Below, one piece after another: positions 22,740 to 35,667 of a stretch of 64,000 nt of DNA; position 1 is the stretch's first letter; each line of letters opens with the position of its first letter. The notes under the pieces are model-generated. The model had not been told where the DNA came from. It did no database searches and saw only the letters and a list, made by a program, of their open reading frames with translations. The stretch is taken from contig JAQJVL010000048.1 in assembly GCA_035578905.1 (NCBI GenBank), positions 898,001 through 962,000 on the forward strand, read 5' to 3'. Made by a program: the position numbers and the translations under genes. The DNA comes from Stictocephala bisonia. Taxonomy: Eukaryota; Arthropoda; Insecta; Hemiptera; Membracidae.

Positions 22740-24230
22740 ATTTGGTATAATAACGAAAAAGTGTTTACAGTACCACAATCCGTTAAATAGCATACAATCC
22801 CCAAAAATATGCATTATGAAAAAATCAAATAATCATCTGAGGCAAGGCTATAACGACTGTATTGCATGGCCTGAGCGAGACACTCACCAACGTGAAAATT
22901 GTTCTAATGCGACCCAAATGAGACTGGCTGGTGTTTAAAACCAAGCGCACCTTACATGAAACATCATTTGGCTTTGGTTCCATTGAATCCACTATAAAGG
23001 TCAGAGTAACTAAGAGCCTTTAGAGAAAATTAGCTAAAAAGACATTTGAAATATGTTAAACACTGTTATGTAATCTACGTGACCATTATATTAGACTTAA
23101 CTAACTTTTGACAGGAACAACAAATTTAGCATAACTATCTAACCAATATGTATATTAAAATAAAACGATTAAAATACGTTAAAACGAAGAAGTGCAAATG
23201 TTTTTTAGAGAAGAGATGTATGGGTAGTTGGATGGGTCAGTATCACGCTACCTTTATAGGTAGGTAGTGTAATATCAGTGTACTTGTATGGCTGGGTAGT
23301 GTAATATCAGTGTACGTGTAAGATACGATATATAAAAGGTATGAACATATTTGACGGCTGATGAAATGTATCAACCATAGTACACTTCAATGATAAACGA
23401 TTTGAAGCTATCATCAATCATTACTGAGATACTCAAATACTGTGTACAGTCAATTGATGTGTTATATAATTAATGTTGGTAAATTTTGGTAACTTAACGT
23501 TTTGAATGACAAATGTTTGATATATTCTTTAATTTTAAGCTTTATAATCTGTATATGTAATACTATTATACTGTACACTTATTATATTTTTTTGAATAAC
23601 TGAGTTTAAGAAATTTATAAATTATTTCTACCGTAATAGTAGATCTTCTAAATAACCTCATTATTTTGATAATTAGCGTCTTTGGTTTTGATCATTGGTC
23701 CAGAACATAAACTTTTTCACTAAGACAAAGCGTATTGAACTGCCAACCTCTAATTATGGGGATATTTTCTGAATACTAATAGATTTCCTTCAGTGTCATT
23801 ACCACATCACTGAGTATTTATACGCCAATGAACTCTGTCTAAGTTTATTCGCGATTACAAAAATACTTGTTAGTACAATCTTCTAAATTTGAACTAAATA
23901 CCCAATTATGATTATTTTTAAGTTTCAAATTTAAAGGGGTTGATTGGTTTACCTATGACATGTTTATTGGTTACTTAAAAAACACTTAGAGTATTTCTTA
24001 TAAGTGGTTTAATATATAAAAAAAGAAAAAGTATAATTTGGTAGAATAGCAAAGTTCTTCTTTAAATTGAAAAAAAACTTATGCACCGTTAGCTATAAAA
24101 AAATCTATGTTGTCTTTAGGGAAGACGAATGTGCAATAGCCAGTCCACTGTCCCTAGGGACCTATCAGTTACTCCAGTAAGTGTATTTTTCTTGCATCCA
24201 TCAACTGAATTGTTTTGAATACATCCTTAA
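22740..24230. other. Non-coding DNA with a short TGGGTAG-type duplication
   Basis: No gene seen. Around 23260-23320 the block GGGTAGTGTAATATCAGTGT occurs twice, in a region that also has TGGATGGGTCAGTAT. It resembles a decayed relative of the GGGT minisatellites at 24710-24800, 42872-43040 and 61915-61995. Confidence 0.45.
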
Positions 24231-24232
24231 TT

Positions 24233-24292
24233 TACAAAAAAAAATAAAAATAAAAATAAAAATAAAAAAAATAAATAAATAAAAATAAAAAA
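24233..24292. repeat. A-rich (AAAAT)n tract
   Basis: About 60 bp of A runs broken by single T. It looks like the 3' tail of a plus-strand retroelement, but nothing recognisable precedes it. Confidence 0.7.
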
Positions 24293-24467
24293 CACACATC
24301 TCGAATAAGGTATATTTTTAAACATTATGGATATTGATTGAAGAGTTAATACAAATTTAAATGTATGCAATTCGTTTTAATAACCTACATAAATAACTTT
24401 ATGTTGTTAGAAACCTCAACAATATTTTCTTTCCCAGTGCTATAACACTTTGTATCGTTTATTTATC

Positions 24468-24468
<1 letters not shown>

Positions 24469-24513
<45 letters not shown>
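24469..24513. repeat. (TA)n microsatellite, about 45 bp
   Basis: Uninterrupted TA dinucleotides immediately upstream of the SINE fragment. Confidence 0.97.
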
Positions 24514-24515
<2 letters not shown>

Positions 24516-24524
24516 ATAGACCTC

Positions 24525-24660
24525 CTCACAGAGTCTACGTGTGAGGTGGTGGCTTAACTCCTGGTTCAATTCCTATGACTTTGGAGTATTTATCCCTATG
24601 CCACTCCCGTGATTCGTAAGTCACGATAAGTCGTTGGTCCATTAAACATACAGAACAAAA
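24525..24660 (+). mobile_element. tRNA-derived SINE fragment, copy 1
   Basis: It contains a box-B-like GGTTCAATTCC at 24563-24573. About 35 bp later is a block reading CCACTCCCGTGATTCGTAAGTC, followed by GTCGTTGGTCC. The same two blocks at nearly the same spacing occur at 59230-59312. Box A is poorly preserved. A SINE would be copied by the machinery of a partner LINE; which LINE is not evident. Confidence 0.6.
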
Positions 24661-24699
24661 AAGGGTTTGTTTAAGCGGTGGAGTGGCAACTCTCCCCGC

Positions 24700-24805
24700 T
24701 TACACGCGCACACACATCACTTAAGTACAATGACCCACCCACCCATCCATACACGCACTGTGGTATTGACCCACCCGCCCACCCATACACGTACTATGGT
24801 ATATA
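24700..24805 (-). repeat. GGGT-type minisatellite, reverse orientation
   Basis: The plus strand shows two units of GACCCACCC-CCCA-CCATACACG-ACT-TGGTAT. This is the reverse complement of the units at 42872-43040. Confidence 0.7.
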
Positions 24806-24819
24806 TAAAAATTCCGGCT

Positions 24820-27800
24820 TGATTATACATTTATCATAGCATTTTTACAGTATCATCCAACCAAGCACTAAAACTTATTTAAATATCAAGAATAAGATTG
24901 CACGTCAAAGCTGTTGTCACTTTGAACCTTTAACCTAACTTGAATAAAATTAAATATTTTATTTAAACTCAAGATGTGAAAAAAAATAAATACACATCGA
25001 TTTGTAAATAATATAACGAATATTTTGATGAACCTACTATAATTTGTATACTGCTAGTTGACCTGACCAATTAGGACCTCAGCTGATCCGTGGTTATCTT
25101 ATATATAGGTGGCTAGTAGCTTCAATGGTGTCGGTTGTAAGAAAAATATGAGCTTTTGTTAAAAATCATGAGTATTTTTTGCTCTACAAGTTAAAATAAG
25201 TACATGATGATCTAAAGCCACTATGTAAAACATTTGAAACAATAACGAACATACTATATTTATATTCAACTATAATGTAAAGTTAAGCATTTCATATCTG
25301 AGTCTTAAAGGAATAAATTATAACGTTCCATAGAAAACATTTTTAGTTAAATGCATTTTTAATACAGTCTGTTTACCACGCATATTACTACTTATAAAAA
25401 TATTTATCCTGGGTATTTGTGAGACTCAGTTGTGTATTGGATGTTAACTGAAATATTCAGTAGTTCCAAGTTCAATAATGGATGCATTATGAACAGTAAC
25501 AGTCTACTGTCATCGGCAGCCGTAACAGCCAGTAGTGTTCCTATTTCGGCCGGCCAATGTATTTGCTGTTTCTGACACTGAAGTAAAATAACGAAATATG
25601 TTTTGGTTGATATAAAAATGCATTTGTTATATATTCATTTTAAATCACAGTAATTAAAGTTCTATTAAATAATATTGCTTTGATGTTTTTTTAGTAATAT
25701 TTCATATGTTAGGAAAAAATAGATTAGGAGTTAAAGGTAAAAACAAAGTTGTTTAAAGCCAGAAAGTTGTGGCTTATGAATCACATAACCATTAAATTGG
25801 ATTATTTATTGGATATTATTCTTTTAATTTTGTTCAAGTTCTATAAATGAAAAAATGATTTGTTTGACATAGCGGAAATACGCAATAGAGAATGTAAACA
25901 AATATAAATTAAAACAATACTTTTTTTGTGGTAACACATCAGTGTGAGCACAAAGCTACGAAGAGGGAAAGAAATACTGGTTTTACTTCCAAAATGTCTC
26001 CCATAGTTATCATTAACAAAAATTAAATAAATAATTTAAAAAGGAATCATTTAGTCGTTTATAATGAACATTTGAAGTTGACTTTGTATTTTAAAAATCG
26101 TATACACATTAAATACGCATTAACATTTCTAGCATTAATATTATTGTTTCTTACAGCTAAATGTTTGAACTGATCATAAAAACACGTTAATTTATTTAGT
26201 TACATAGAATAACTGAATATTTATTCAGTATTCATATAATAAATATCTGAAATATATGTGCAACATGTTTTTTCTTATGTACTGTACTATATGTACTGTA
26301 ATGTTTTTCCTTCCGTCTAATGAAATATTGAAGAGTCACAAAAACCTTGATACGGTTTTTAAACATTTAACAATAATTAGTTAACAATTAATAATTAATT
26401 ATTAATAACAATTAATAATTAACATGTTGCATATACAAAATATATTCATAAGATCAAATGAATTTTAAATTACTTTTGTTTTGTAAAATATTCGACAGGA
26501 GTTACAACCTTGGAAATATAAGCTTTTCAGAACCAATACTATTCAAAATGCATTTAACCACATCAGAAGACAATTAAAACTGCATTTAAACTACTTTTAT
26601 AAACTCTTCAATTTCCTTTAGACAGTATTTATGTACTTTATTAAAAAGAAGTATATTGCAAAAGTAAACCACTTTTAAATAAAAATAGTTATGTTATACT
26701 AACAACATATTACTTGAAGTACAACAAATACCTGATTGACAACCTACTACTATTTTACTAATGACCTAATGATAGTAACAATCACATTTTATTTTCTTCA
26801 AATGTTAATATAGTCAGGGTAATTGTTTAATATTTTGTCAACTTACTAAATTTATTTTATATTCCTTTAAAGAATAGTCAACAGTAAAAAGCATGAATTC
26901 TACTTATGTAACTTTCCTTTTGTTACTCTAAATAGTACAATAAATTTGCTCCAGCACATTCTTTTATTGGTATATTACAGCTCGCTATACGAAATTTAAA
27001 ACTGTTATATTAGAGCTCTAATGACACTTTCATTTAAAAATATTGACTTTTTCTCAATTATCTTTGCTTATTTCTATTTACGGTTATTCTTATGAATGCT
27101 GAGTCCTTGTTAGAGAAGTCCTATTCTACAATATAAATGTAATGTGTATGAATTTAGTTTTTAGGAAAATATTTCTTATCTTTTAATTTTTAATACATAT
27201 AATTTAATTTATGAGAAAAAGATGCAGTAGTTTTTTTCTGATTGAAGATATGAAAGACAATGGCCATATAAAATAAATGATTTAGAAAAGGAAGATTGTT
27301 GTGTGTATATTTTATTGCCAAAGAATGTCGTTTCAAGTTAAACTAGAATGATGCAAACTATTTTCTTTTTTCCTTATAAGTTTGATAGTCGACCAACCTC
27401 CCAGACTACTATTTTTGTTTGGTGCCCATGTGGTCAATTATACGCTGACATACATTAGGAAGTATAATCAATTCTATTTAATATTTTGTCAATTTACTAA
27501 ATTTATTCTTTAATGCTTTAAAGAAAAAGTCAACAGTACACATTGTTAATTCTATTTACGAAACTTTAATTTTATTTAAAATAAGAAGAAAGTAAATAGT
27601 ACGCAAATTACAACTCAAACACGTATATACTAATGCATGCTTAAGAATATATTTTGTATGATATTTATACATTTTTGTTATAGCTATAAGGAAAACATCC
27701 TTTAAAACTAAATTGGAAGGTAAATACACATATTTCTAATTACTGAATAATACCATTTCTGATTTGTTTAACTATCATCTCCACAAGTAATATGTAACCC

Positions 27801-29140
27801 GTAAATAAATAAGTGGTTTTTTAATTTATCATTTAAATTCTGGCAATCCATGACTAACGCTTTGGGAATTAATTTCCTGTAACTAATTATTATTTTATCT
27901 CGCAATGGATAGTTAATGATTATTCGAAAAATAAAATATAATTTATTCACTACAGTTAATATTTTACGTATAATACTAATTCTAAAGTAATTATAAATTG
28001 TTGGTCAGAATACAGTAAAAGTCTAGGGTCTATCTTCATTATAAAGTACGTACTGTTTAAAATTAATTATTTAATTTGAAATAAAATACTTAATAATAAT
28101 CATTTTTATTGAATATAGCCTTAAATGTGGTATTAGAATGTTGTCAAAAAAATATAAATAAATAAATAAAAAACTTAAAGTTGAATCCTATTAACCCAGA
28201 ATGCACTAATAAATCAATAGCTAAACTAACAAATACCTAGCCCAATAATACTAGCCTAACCTTTTAGAACCAAAACTAACATAACCTAACCAAACTTATA
28301 CTAGTTATACCCAACTTGCCCAGCAATACTTACCCAAACCAACTCTTTTATGGCGCTTCCACACGTGTATTCACACAATTTAAGTGCCAATAAAGCTATA
28401 TGTAAGAACCCAAATTTCTGTTTTTCTCATTTTAAGCAATTTCCTTGGCTTATCCTCTCAACAAAGGTCAATTACTAGTTGTTTAGTTATTTAGTGTGAC
28501 AAAATTCTACAACAAAAATACAAGAGCCCTTGCACAAATATATAAAAAACTAAAATATAAACTAAATCACCATATAATATCCAGCGAGGATATGTGGAAA
28601 AACAAAGAACACAATTTGGACCTATTGGTAGTGTTGCACAGTTTTTCCTTTCAGGAACTGACAATTTACCTCTTTTAATTTCCATACTCTAATCATAGAT
28701 TGGGCAAAAGACAAACCGAACAAATGAACTTTGTGGTAGGGGTTTTTTCTGCTAGGCTGTCTACCCGTGTCTTTGTTTAAACTGTACTACTTTTGGCTTT
28801 TAAAACGCTGTAAATGAACATGGCAAATAACATTGTCAGTAAATTTCGATTAAAATATGACTAATTGAAGGAATATAAGAAGTGTTTGACTGCAACACCT
28901 GAAGTTCTGTAACCAGGAAGCCGGTAGTAATAGATAAGTGTTCTCTGCACTCACGGATGACTAAAGACCAGATGGTACATGAACACGCCTTTCTTGGATT
29001 TGTTGGGCATGTAGTGGGTTAAGGTAAGTTCCTCGCATTATTTTAATACATCATTGCTGTAAAAGTCTAGAATATTTTACCCAATAAAATTTAAATCCTT
29101 TAAGAATATGTTTAAATTTACTTAGAACGTTAACTTTATG
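24820..29140. other. AT-rich non-coding DNA with one diverged direct duplication
   Basis: No gene supported. About 26827-26940 and 27475-27602 are diverged direct copies: TTTAATATTTTGTCAA-TTACTAAATTTATT, then TTTAAAGAA--GTCAACAGTA, ending AATAGTAC. They are about 650 bp apart. A palindromic AT stretch (AATTAATAATTAATTATTAA) lies near 26384-26420. Confidence 0.5.
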
Positions 29141-29149
29141 AGTATTATC

Positions 29150-29767
29150 TTAATTTTTATATTATTAGAACACAAATTTACACATATAAAAGGCAACTAC
29201 CATTGACTCACTCACTCATCGCTGTAACTAGAAAAGCACTAAGCCTACGAGGCTGAAATTTTGTAGAGTCCAAGGTCTTATGTTTTAGATGTGTAATAAG
29301 AAGGGATTTGGCAAAATTCTTAGTAAATAGAAGATGGCAGCCCTTTTAGTGCAACAAATATTCTATAATTGGACTGCAGGGGCTAAATGAACGGTCTTAC
29401 AGCAAAATTAACACAATTTTTTGTGCCTGATTTGAGGCAATCAACTACTTTGGCTCTATGACTTGCTGCTCTATCTCACATCCTTCATCCTTACGTAGAG
29501 CTAGATTTTCATTTTGTGTGTGCAATTAAATTGTTAAGACTGTGAAACTGTTATCTATGAGAACATACTATACTCTATGTGAAAATATACAATTTAATCT
29601 GAAAATATGTATAGCTAGGTCATAGAACATGGCTAGAAACACAATATTTCACTGGTTCAGAGTCAAGTACCGTACTTTGTGCCCCCTAAAAGTAGACATA
29701 CACGTGTGTCTAGACTTTGAATGTTTTTTTATCCAAGAAAACAAAATCTTCAATTGGACAATTTTAA

Positions 29768-29805
<38 letters not shown>

Positions 29806-30256
29806 CTATTTCTCATAAACTATACGTCCAGTTGACTTGAAATTTTGTATATAAGTTTATTTTAGTCCTTCAAGGCTCACTAAGAAAGTATTTTTCTCTC
29901 CAACCTCAGGACTTAGTCCCACTGGCCTCCACAAAATTCCCATTTTTATGGAGCTATATTAATTGATTGAATTATTTGCTATAGCTGTTCAATTAAATCA
30001 AATTGAATAAAATTGTGGTAGGATAAACTTTTAAAATTAAAATGTAAATTATACATACGAGCTGTATTGAATTGGACATTAACTTAAATAGTTATTTCCA
30101 AAAACAGAGAATTTGTTTAATTTTGTAGTGTTCTTGACTTTTTGGAAGCTTTATTTGTATTTTGATTGCAAGACTTCAAACTGACAGCTTGCTGCAAATT
30201 TCGATTATATAATCAAACTCAATATTATGATCGGCGAAGCGGGTGGGTACAGCTAG
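29150..30256 (+). mobile_element. Helitron-like non-autonomous element
   Basis: The left part has the short-word pattern TTTACACATATAAAAGGCAA followed by GACTCACTCACTCATC, typical of the 5' region of many insect rolling-circle elements. The right end reads GGCGAAGCGGGTGGGTACAG then CTAG at 30253-30256, followed by T. That matches the Helitron rule of a GC-rich hairpin-prone 3' end finishing CTRR before a T. Length would be about 1.1 kb. There is no Rep/helicase protein, so it would depend on an autonomous relative. A (TA)n tract lies inside at 29770-29801. The 5' terminus (TC) is not fixed; candidates lie around 29148-29160. Confidence 0.55.
29770..29801. repeat. (TA)n microsatellite, about 32 bp
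   Basis: TA dinucleotides inside the Helitron-like element. They create a spurious 68-codon frame (29629-29835). Confidence 0.95.
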
Positions 30257-30332
30257 TATTGTAATAAAATAAACTTAAAGAAAAATTGATAATGTAATTT
30301 ACTTTCAAGCAATCGTTATTAAGAGCAAAATA

Positions 30333-30910
30333 AGCAATCTGGTGAATGTATTTTAGTACGGTAGTTGTACCAAGCACGGGATAGATCACGTGCGTTTTGT
30401 GATTTACCCTAAAGTGCGCTTAGTCACGCTCCCCAACGTGTTAGTAACAAGTACTATAAATTTGAACTTCCCTTACCTAGAGTGTTCAACTATTGCTATA
30501 AAATAAAGGATGGCTCAAACACGGCCTATAAAATAATCTCTTCCAACAGTTTTCATGGCAAGACTGTTTTTTATCACGGAACAATCTGTCGGTCAAAGGA
30601 TTGTTTGGTGTGGATAAGATTTAAATTACAGTACATTTTATTAATATTGTATCTATAAAGAATAAGATCAGGTAAATATTATTTAAAAAGAATAGGTCCT
30701 TAAATTTATAGTACTTGTTACTAGCAAGTTAACTTCCTTACCTAGAGTGTTCAACTATTGCTATAAAATAAAGGATGGCTCAAAACACGGCCTATAAAAT
30801 AATGCCTTCCAACACTTTTCATGGCAAGACTGCTTTTTATCACGGAACAATCTGTTGGTCGAAGGATTGTTTGGTGTGTGGGTAAGATTTAACTTACAGT
30901 ACATTTTATT
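30333..30910 (+). repeat. Dispersed repeat family R1, copy B, with its second half repeated in tandem
   Basis: 30333-30705 is a close copy of 916-1285. After a few bases the second half restarts: CTTACCTAGAGTGTTCAACT through to TACAGTACATTTTATTGATA, about 30728-30910. The whole is one full unit plus a partial one, as produced by unequal exchange or a nested insertion. Copies differ by scattered single-base changes. Confidence 0.78.
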
Positions 30911-31048
30911 GATAGTTTTATCCTTTCTATAATGCTTTAGAAGGTAACTTTTTATAATAATGAGAATAGTTTATATTAAAAATTACTGTTTGCTCAGTTT
31001 ATTTGTAATCACATTCCTTTAAGTTCTAGTTTGGGTAGTGTTGACACC

Positions 31049-32617
31049 TCCTTCATTACAAACTGTTTGCCTAATAACATATTATCTAATGTAAATTGTA
31101 AAATGTACGGCAGAGAGAAGTTGTGAAAGTTGTGAAGCTTCATTTAGAGTTAGTAACTACGCTCTGCAGAACTCTCTTATTTATTTAACGAATTACGTAG
31201 ACTCTATAATGTATCTTTCATTCTTAAATCAAACTATTTATACAGTAATACCCATATTTATTTCATTAATAATTACTTTCTTGATTGCAACATTTGAAAG
31301 CCAATTCTCTCAAGCAATATTTTCCTCCTGTTAGATTATTTATCTAATTATAAATAGCTCAAATATGTAGGTATCAATTTCAAAATGAGAATATGAGACA
31401 ATTTCAAAAAGGACTGTATTTAAAAATTCGTATATAATATTTTATACTTGATGTTCGATGGAATAATACAAATAGAGGTCTTAATAAAGCTAAGTTATAA
31501 AATGTAAGTAATTATATAAATTTAACTTATATACACAAAAGTACAAACATTAAACATACACAATATACTTAGGTTACAAATGAAGACAACAAAGTGCTTC
31601 GACGCCCACTAAATGACATGAAGACAACAAAGTGCTTCGACGCCCACTAAATGACATGAAGACAACAAAGTCCTTCGACGCCCACTAAATGACGTGAGCT
31701 GGATTATTAAAAAATAGTCTTAGGCTAATCTTATTAATTTTGTCTAACATGTCCAGCCTTTATGACAGCCAAAATATATTAATTCAACCCTGTAGCCTAA
31801 TATTACCGAATAAAACATGGCTGCTATATCAGTTTCGCAATGCCAAAAGTTCGCGTTTTAAACTATTTGAGTGTTCATAAATAGGAAATGGCTAATATTA
31901 CGGGGAAAATTTAAAGAATAAAAATCGTCTAAAAGTTACTTTTTTATCAGAAAAGATAAAAAAATTAAGCTGTCTGTCATTTTGGAAAATGGCGAATTCA
32001 AAAAAATTCTCTTATTCCTTGTTTTTTATTAAATAGGAAAAAGTAAGTGATTTTCCCCATTTAAAACTTGTTGTATCCCTGCTGGTTTAAAAAATCCCAA
32101 TGGTGGCACACTTCAGAAAATTTAGAAAATTACCCTGTTCAAGAACTTATATTATAGCTGAATTATAGTTTCTAATAATAATTATTATGGAAGGTATTCA
32201 TTACGAAAGGAATCACATGTTATTATAATATACTTAAATGTCAACAAGAATAATTCGGAAACAAATATCGTTTTCTCTATATTATTTTTAGTTTCTTGAG
32301 GGGAAAGGAAGGAGAGTCCAACCCCAATTGAACACCCACCTTGGGTTTATTGTGCTCACTTGTCTCGTAGACTGGGTTACTATTACGAGCTCCCAGCTCT
32401 AACATCTTTTTCTCTAGATTAGCGACTATTTTCCCCTTAAAGATCCAACCCCAAAGAGTTTACATCCCCTAAGCTAAAAGGCATCGCAATCAGTCAAAAG
32501 GTTTTTGGCAGACTCAAGAGAAACAAAATCCGGCAACTGGTCTTCTCTGTAGATACTAATTGTTGCCGTGTTTCCTGTAGTCGCCATGTCTTTTTGTGTG
32601 AAGCGGCCACCCATTCA
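31049..32617 (+). repeat. Repeat family X, copy 1 (with 630 bp not present in copy 2)
   Basis: It matches 40668-42345 from TTCAT-ACAAACTGTTTGCC to GAAGCGGCCACCCAT-CAG, in two blocks: 31049-31695 and about 32326-32617. The intervening 31696-32325 is AT-rich and unique to this copy. The first block ends in three 38-bp tandem units. The second begins CCCACCTTGGGTTTATTGTG. No coding frame spans it. Beyond the shared part, 32636-32690 contains CTTTACTACGG...CAACGTAGTAAGGGCG, an imperfect inverted repeat. A related CCTTACTACGTTGAAC occurs in reverse orientation just after the array in copy 2 (42043-42058). It is probably a non-autonomous mobile element of unknown class. Confidence 0.72.
31582..31695 (+). 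repeat. 38-bp tandem repeat, 3 units
   Basis: Three exact-length units beginning GAAGACAACAAAGTGCTTCG and ending AATGACAT or AATGACGT. The same unit is amplified to 19 copies in X copy 2. Confidence 0.97.
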
Positions 32618-32731
32618 GGTACAAACCACGCCCGACGTTGCTTTACTACGGTGTTCGGACGAGAATGTTCAACGTAGTAAGGGCGTCTATTTTCCTATAT
32701 GCAATTGAAATAACGCTTGAATTAATAAATA

Positions 32732-33252
32732 CTAGGGGACACCCCGATGCTTGTTACACTCAATACGACTCGGCCTCGGCATGTGGCTGTTGACGAAAAA
32801 TAATACTACACTAACTGTATAGTGTAAAAAAAAAAAAAATACTAAATTTATTTGCAATATCTCATTCTCACTACTTGCATTGATGCCTAATTATTAGTAT
32901 AAATATCCAATGATTTTATTTTGCATATTTCAAACGTGTTCATTTAATTTGTTTTTGTTTAACAGCTGAAGATTAAACTCATATTATAAATACTAAAAAT
33001 TCATCAATAGCATAATATGAAACATAGAAAATATGGTTATTTATTTGCAAAATATCAGTAATTAATTTAATAAAGTCAACCCAATGTTATCCATACGGAA
33101 CAACCTTTTAGAGGAGTTTCTATCCAAAAGGAGTACTTTATCAAGATGAAAATACTTTATTTTACAAATTTCACCTCTGTAGCTACACGGGAAATTTGAG
33201 AATTATTGACGAGTGAGTGAGTAAGGGCATTGCCTTTTATGTGTAAATACTA
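32732..33252 (-). mobile_element. Possible second Helitron-like element, inverted
   Basis: On the minus strand, 33252-33200 reads TTTACACATAAAAGGCAATG then TTACTCACTCACTCGTC, matching the 5' region of the element at 29170-29220. On the same strand a candidate 3' end lies at 32732, where CGGGGTGTCCCCTAG is followed by T. The match of the left end is clear. The 3' end is inferred only from CTAG plus the short GGGG/CCCC hairpin, so this element's extent is uncertain. Confidence 0.4.
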
Positions 33253-33254
33253 TC

Positions 33255-35660
33255 TCCAAAATTTTACAATAACATTTTTATCTGTCACATAAAATATGGC
33301 AGTCTGTATCTCCTTAGATATTGTAGTTATTCGATCCATAACGGGCCGTTTTACTGATATCCTGTCTGCAGAAATCTTTTACTATGGAAGTTGATGCCAA
33401 GTATCGGTTGTTAAATAACGATTGTTCTTTTTATTTGTTTTGTTTATTGCTTACGAATAATTGATGCTTGCTTAAGGAAATAGTAAATGCAAGGTTCTTA
33501 TGAGAATACCACTGAGAAAACATTGCTTTGCCTAAACACATATCAAACTAGATGTAACAATAATCAAAAACAACAATGGAGGATGTTCTTTATTAATTAC
33601 ATGTTTGGTAGTGTCGGGGCCATTAAGAAAAGATGATGAAATTTTGGAGCTTAGGCACATTTTGATCAAACCTCACAGCAAGGTTTTTTTTCTTTTATTT
33701 GCTTACTCTACATTGTTTCAGATATACGTACAGCATTGAGCTTAATTAGGTTGTGATCAGTAAATTATCAACGTTATGTAAGTTTGAGGAATAGACCAAT
33801 GACATAGTATAATTTCGAGTATAAGTTAAACAGCAGGTTGGGCGCTTGGGGGCACTCCTTGCTGTCTTCGTACTCTCGGACACGGTCTATTTATTTGTAT
33901 TCATTTTTGAAATCAATAAGTCACATATTAATAATTTTCATACCAATAACCAGGGAACCTTTTTGATATGTAATTCATATAAGACACGAATGAGCAAACG
34001 TATTCCCTGGATATTTTGAGAAGTTAAACAGCTAAACTATTAAAATAAAAAAAAGGATGGTAAGAGGATGGATAATACATAAAGGCCCACATTTTATGGT
34101 TTTGAATCTTGAATATGAATCTTTAAAATTAAATTTCATATTTCAAGTATAAGTTTTTTAATTATTATTATTTATAAAACTCTAGACTCGTAAAGTGCAA
34201 ATAATTGATTTCTGATCTTCATATTTAGTTGGCATTTCCTCATTCTACACGTAAAAAAGTAAACTTTTAGAATATATTCTGAAGATTTCACACCAGTCTA
34301 CTTTATGGAAGTATAAGAATTATGATGTTTGTTCTAGGAATTATCTCATTACTCAATGCTAGAGAGTGATTCACTACTTCAAGCTTTGCAGTATTCATAT
34401 TAGCTTTGTTCAGTGTTGCCTGAGCACGTGATACGTGGTAAATTTGATTTGCAAGAAGATTTACACAAATAAAAGGCTATAAGCCCCATTAAGGTGAAAG
34501 CTGAGGAGTTAACTTGTCTAATATGACAATCTATTCAAGAAACGCCGAACGTGGTTCACATTTCAATGCTAATTAGGTTAAATACTAACAATACCAAATA
34601 TACTCATGAAAGCCTTTTCTGATAACTACAACTCTAAGCTCCTATTACAACTAACTCTACAATTAGTTCCATTAACATTTTGTATACAACTTTTGAAATG
34701 GAATTACGAATGTAAAGGGATCTCAATGTTGAAAATGTAGGAAGTATTTTCAATCAACAGTGACCTAGGAATAGAGAAATAGTAAGCTGAAAGAAACAGT
34801 ATTATTCGAAAGTACTCCACAGGGCCATAATAATGGTAATAACGTGAGTCAACCTTGCTCTGGTAGTTCAGGTTATTGCTCCTAGGTTGCACAAGTAGTC
34901 ATATATTATAAGGTATAGAATTAGATATTGTAGAACTAATATGGTATTGGAATCATAGACAGTATAAAGTTAGGAATTCGAAATTTACAGTTTTATGTTC
35001 GATTATAAACAAAAATCCTAGAGGCTCTTAAAAGTTTAATTACGATATATTGTTTGGTTATACAATTTTTACAATAAATACTTGTGTAAAATCATTATTG
35101 TACACTTGATGCAGCAACTTTATTCCTGCACAAATGCCACTTATCTTGTAAATAACTATTTGCCTCACGTCTCGGCTTACTTAACTATCAAATGTCCTGT
35201 ATTAAGCTGCCATTTGCACAGAACTTCGTCGGGTAAATTCAATTCACCATGCTATTCCTCATGGGAAAGTTCCAATGCCCAACCACCCAAAAATGTTTGA
35301 AAAATGCCAATATGCCAATATATGATATTTTTAGGGGTAGACTTAGTTATTTCTTTTTACAGTTGAATCTCAAAATTGTACAACATTGAAAGTGAACAAT
35401 GTTAGTGCATAATGTTGCTTGATCCAGATACTACAAAGTAAGTTTTGTAAGAGCATGTCAAAACTTAATAACACGACAGTAGTTTTTCATAATTTAGTTA
35501 AACTACTCTGTTTAAAAAAGATTAGTTTTTTTAACAGCCATCACTAAATGTGATAGCTGTACTGCTTGAAGCCTACTAGGATCACTTAGCGTCAAAAACT
35601 ATCTACCAATAAAAAAAAACACTGTTTTTTCATGGTTTTCACTCCAGTTAGTAAACTAAT
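33255..35660. other. AT-rich non-coding DNA, no gene seen
   Basis: No protein or RNA gene is supported. Frames of 62-72 codons (34704-34892, 35082-35300) are unrecognised. Confidence 0.5.
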
Positions 35661-35667
35661 TTATTGC

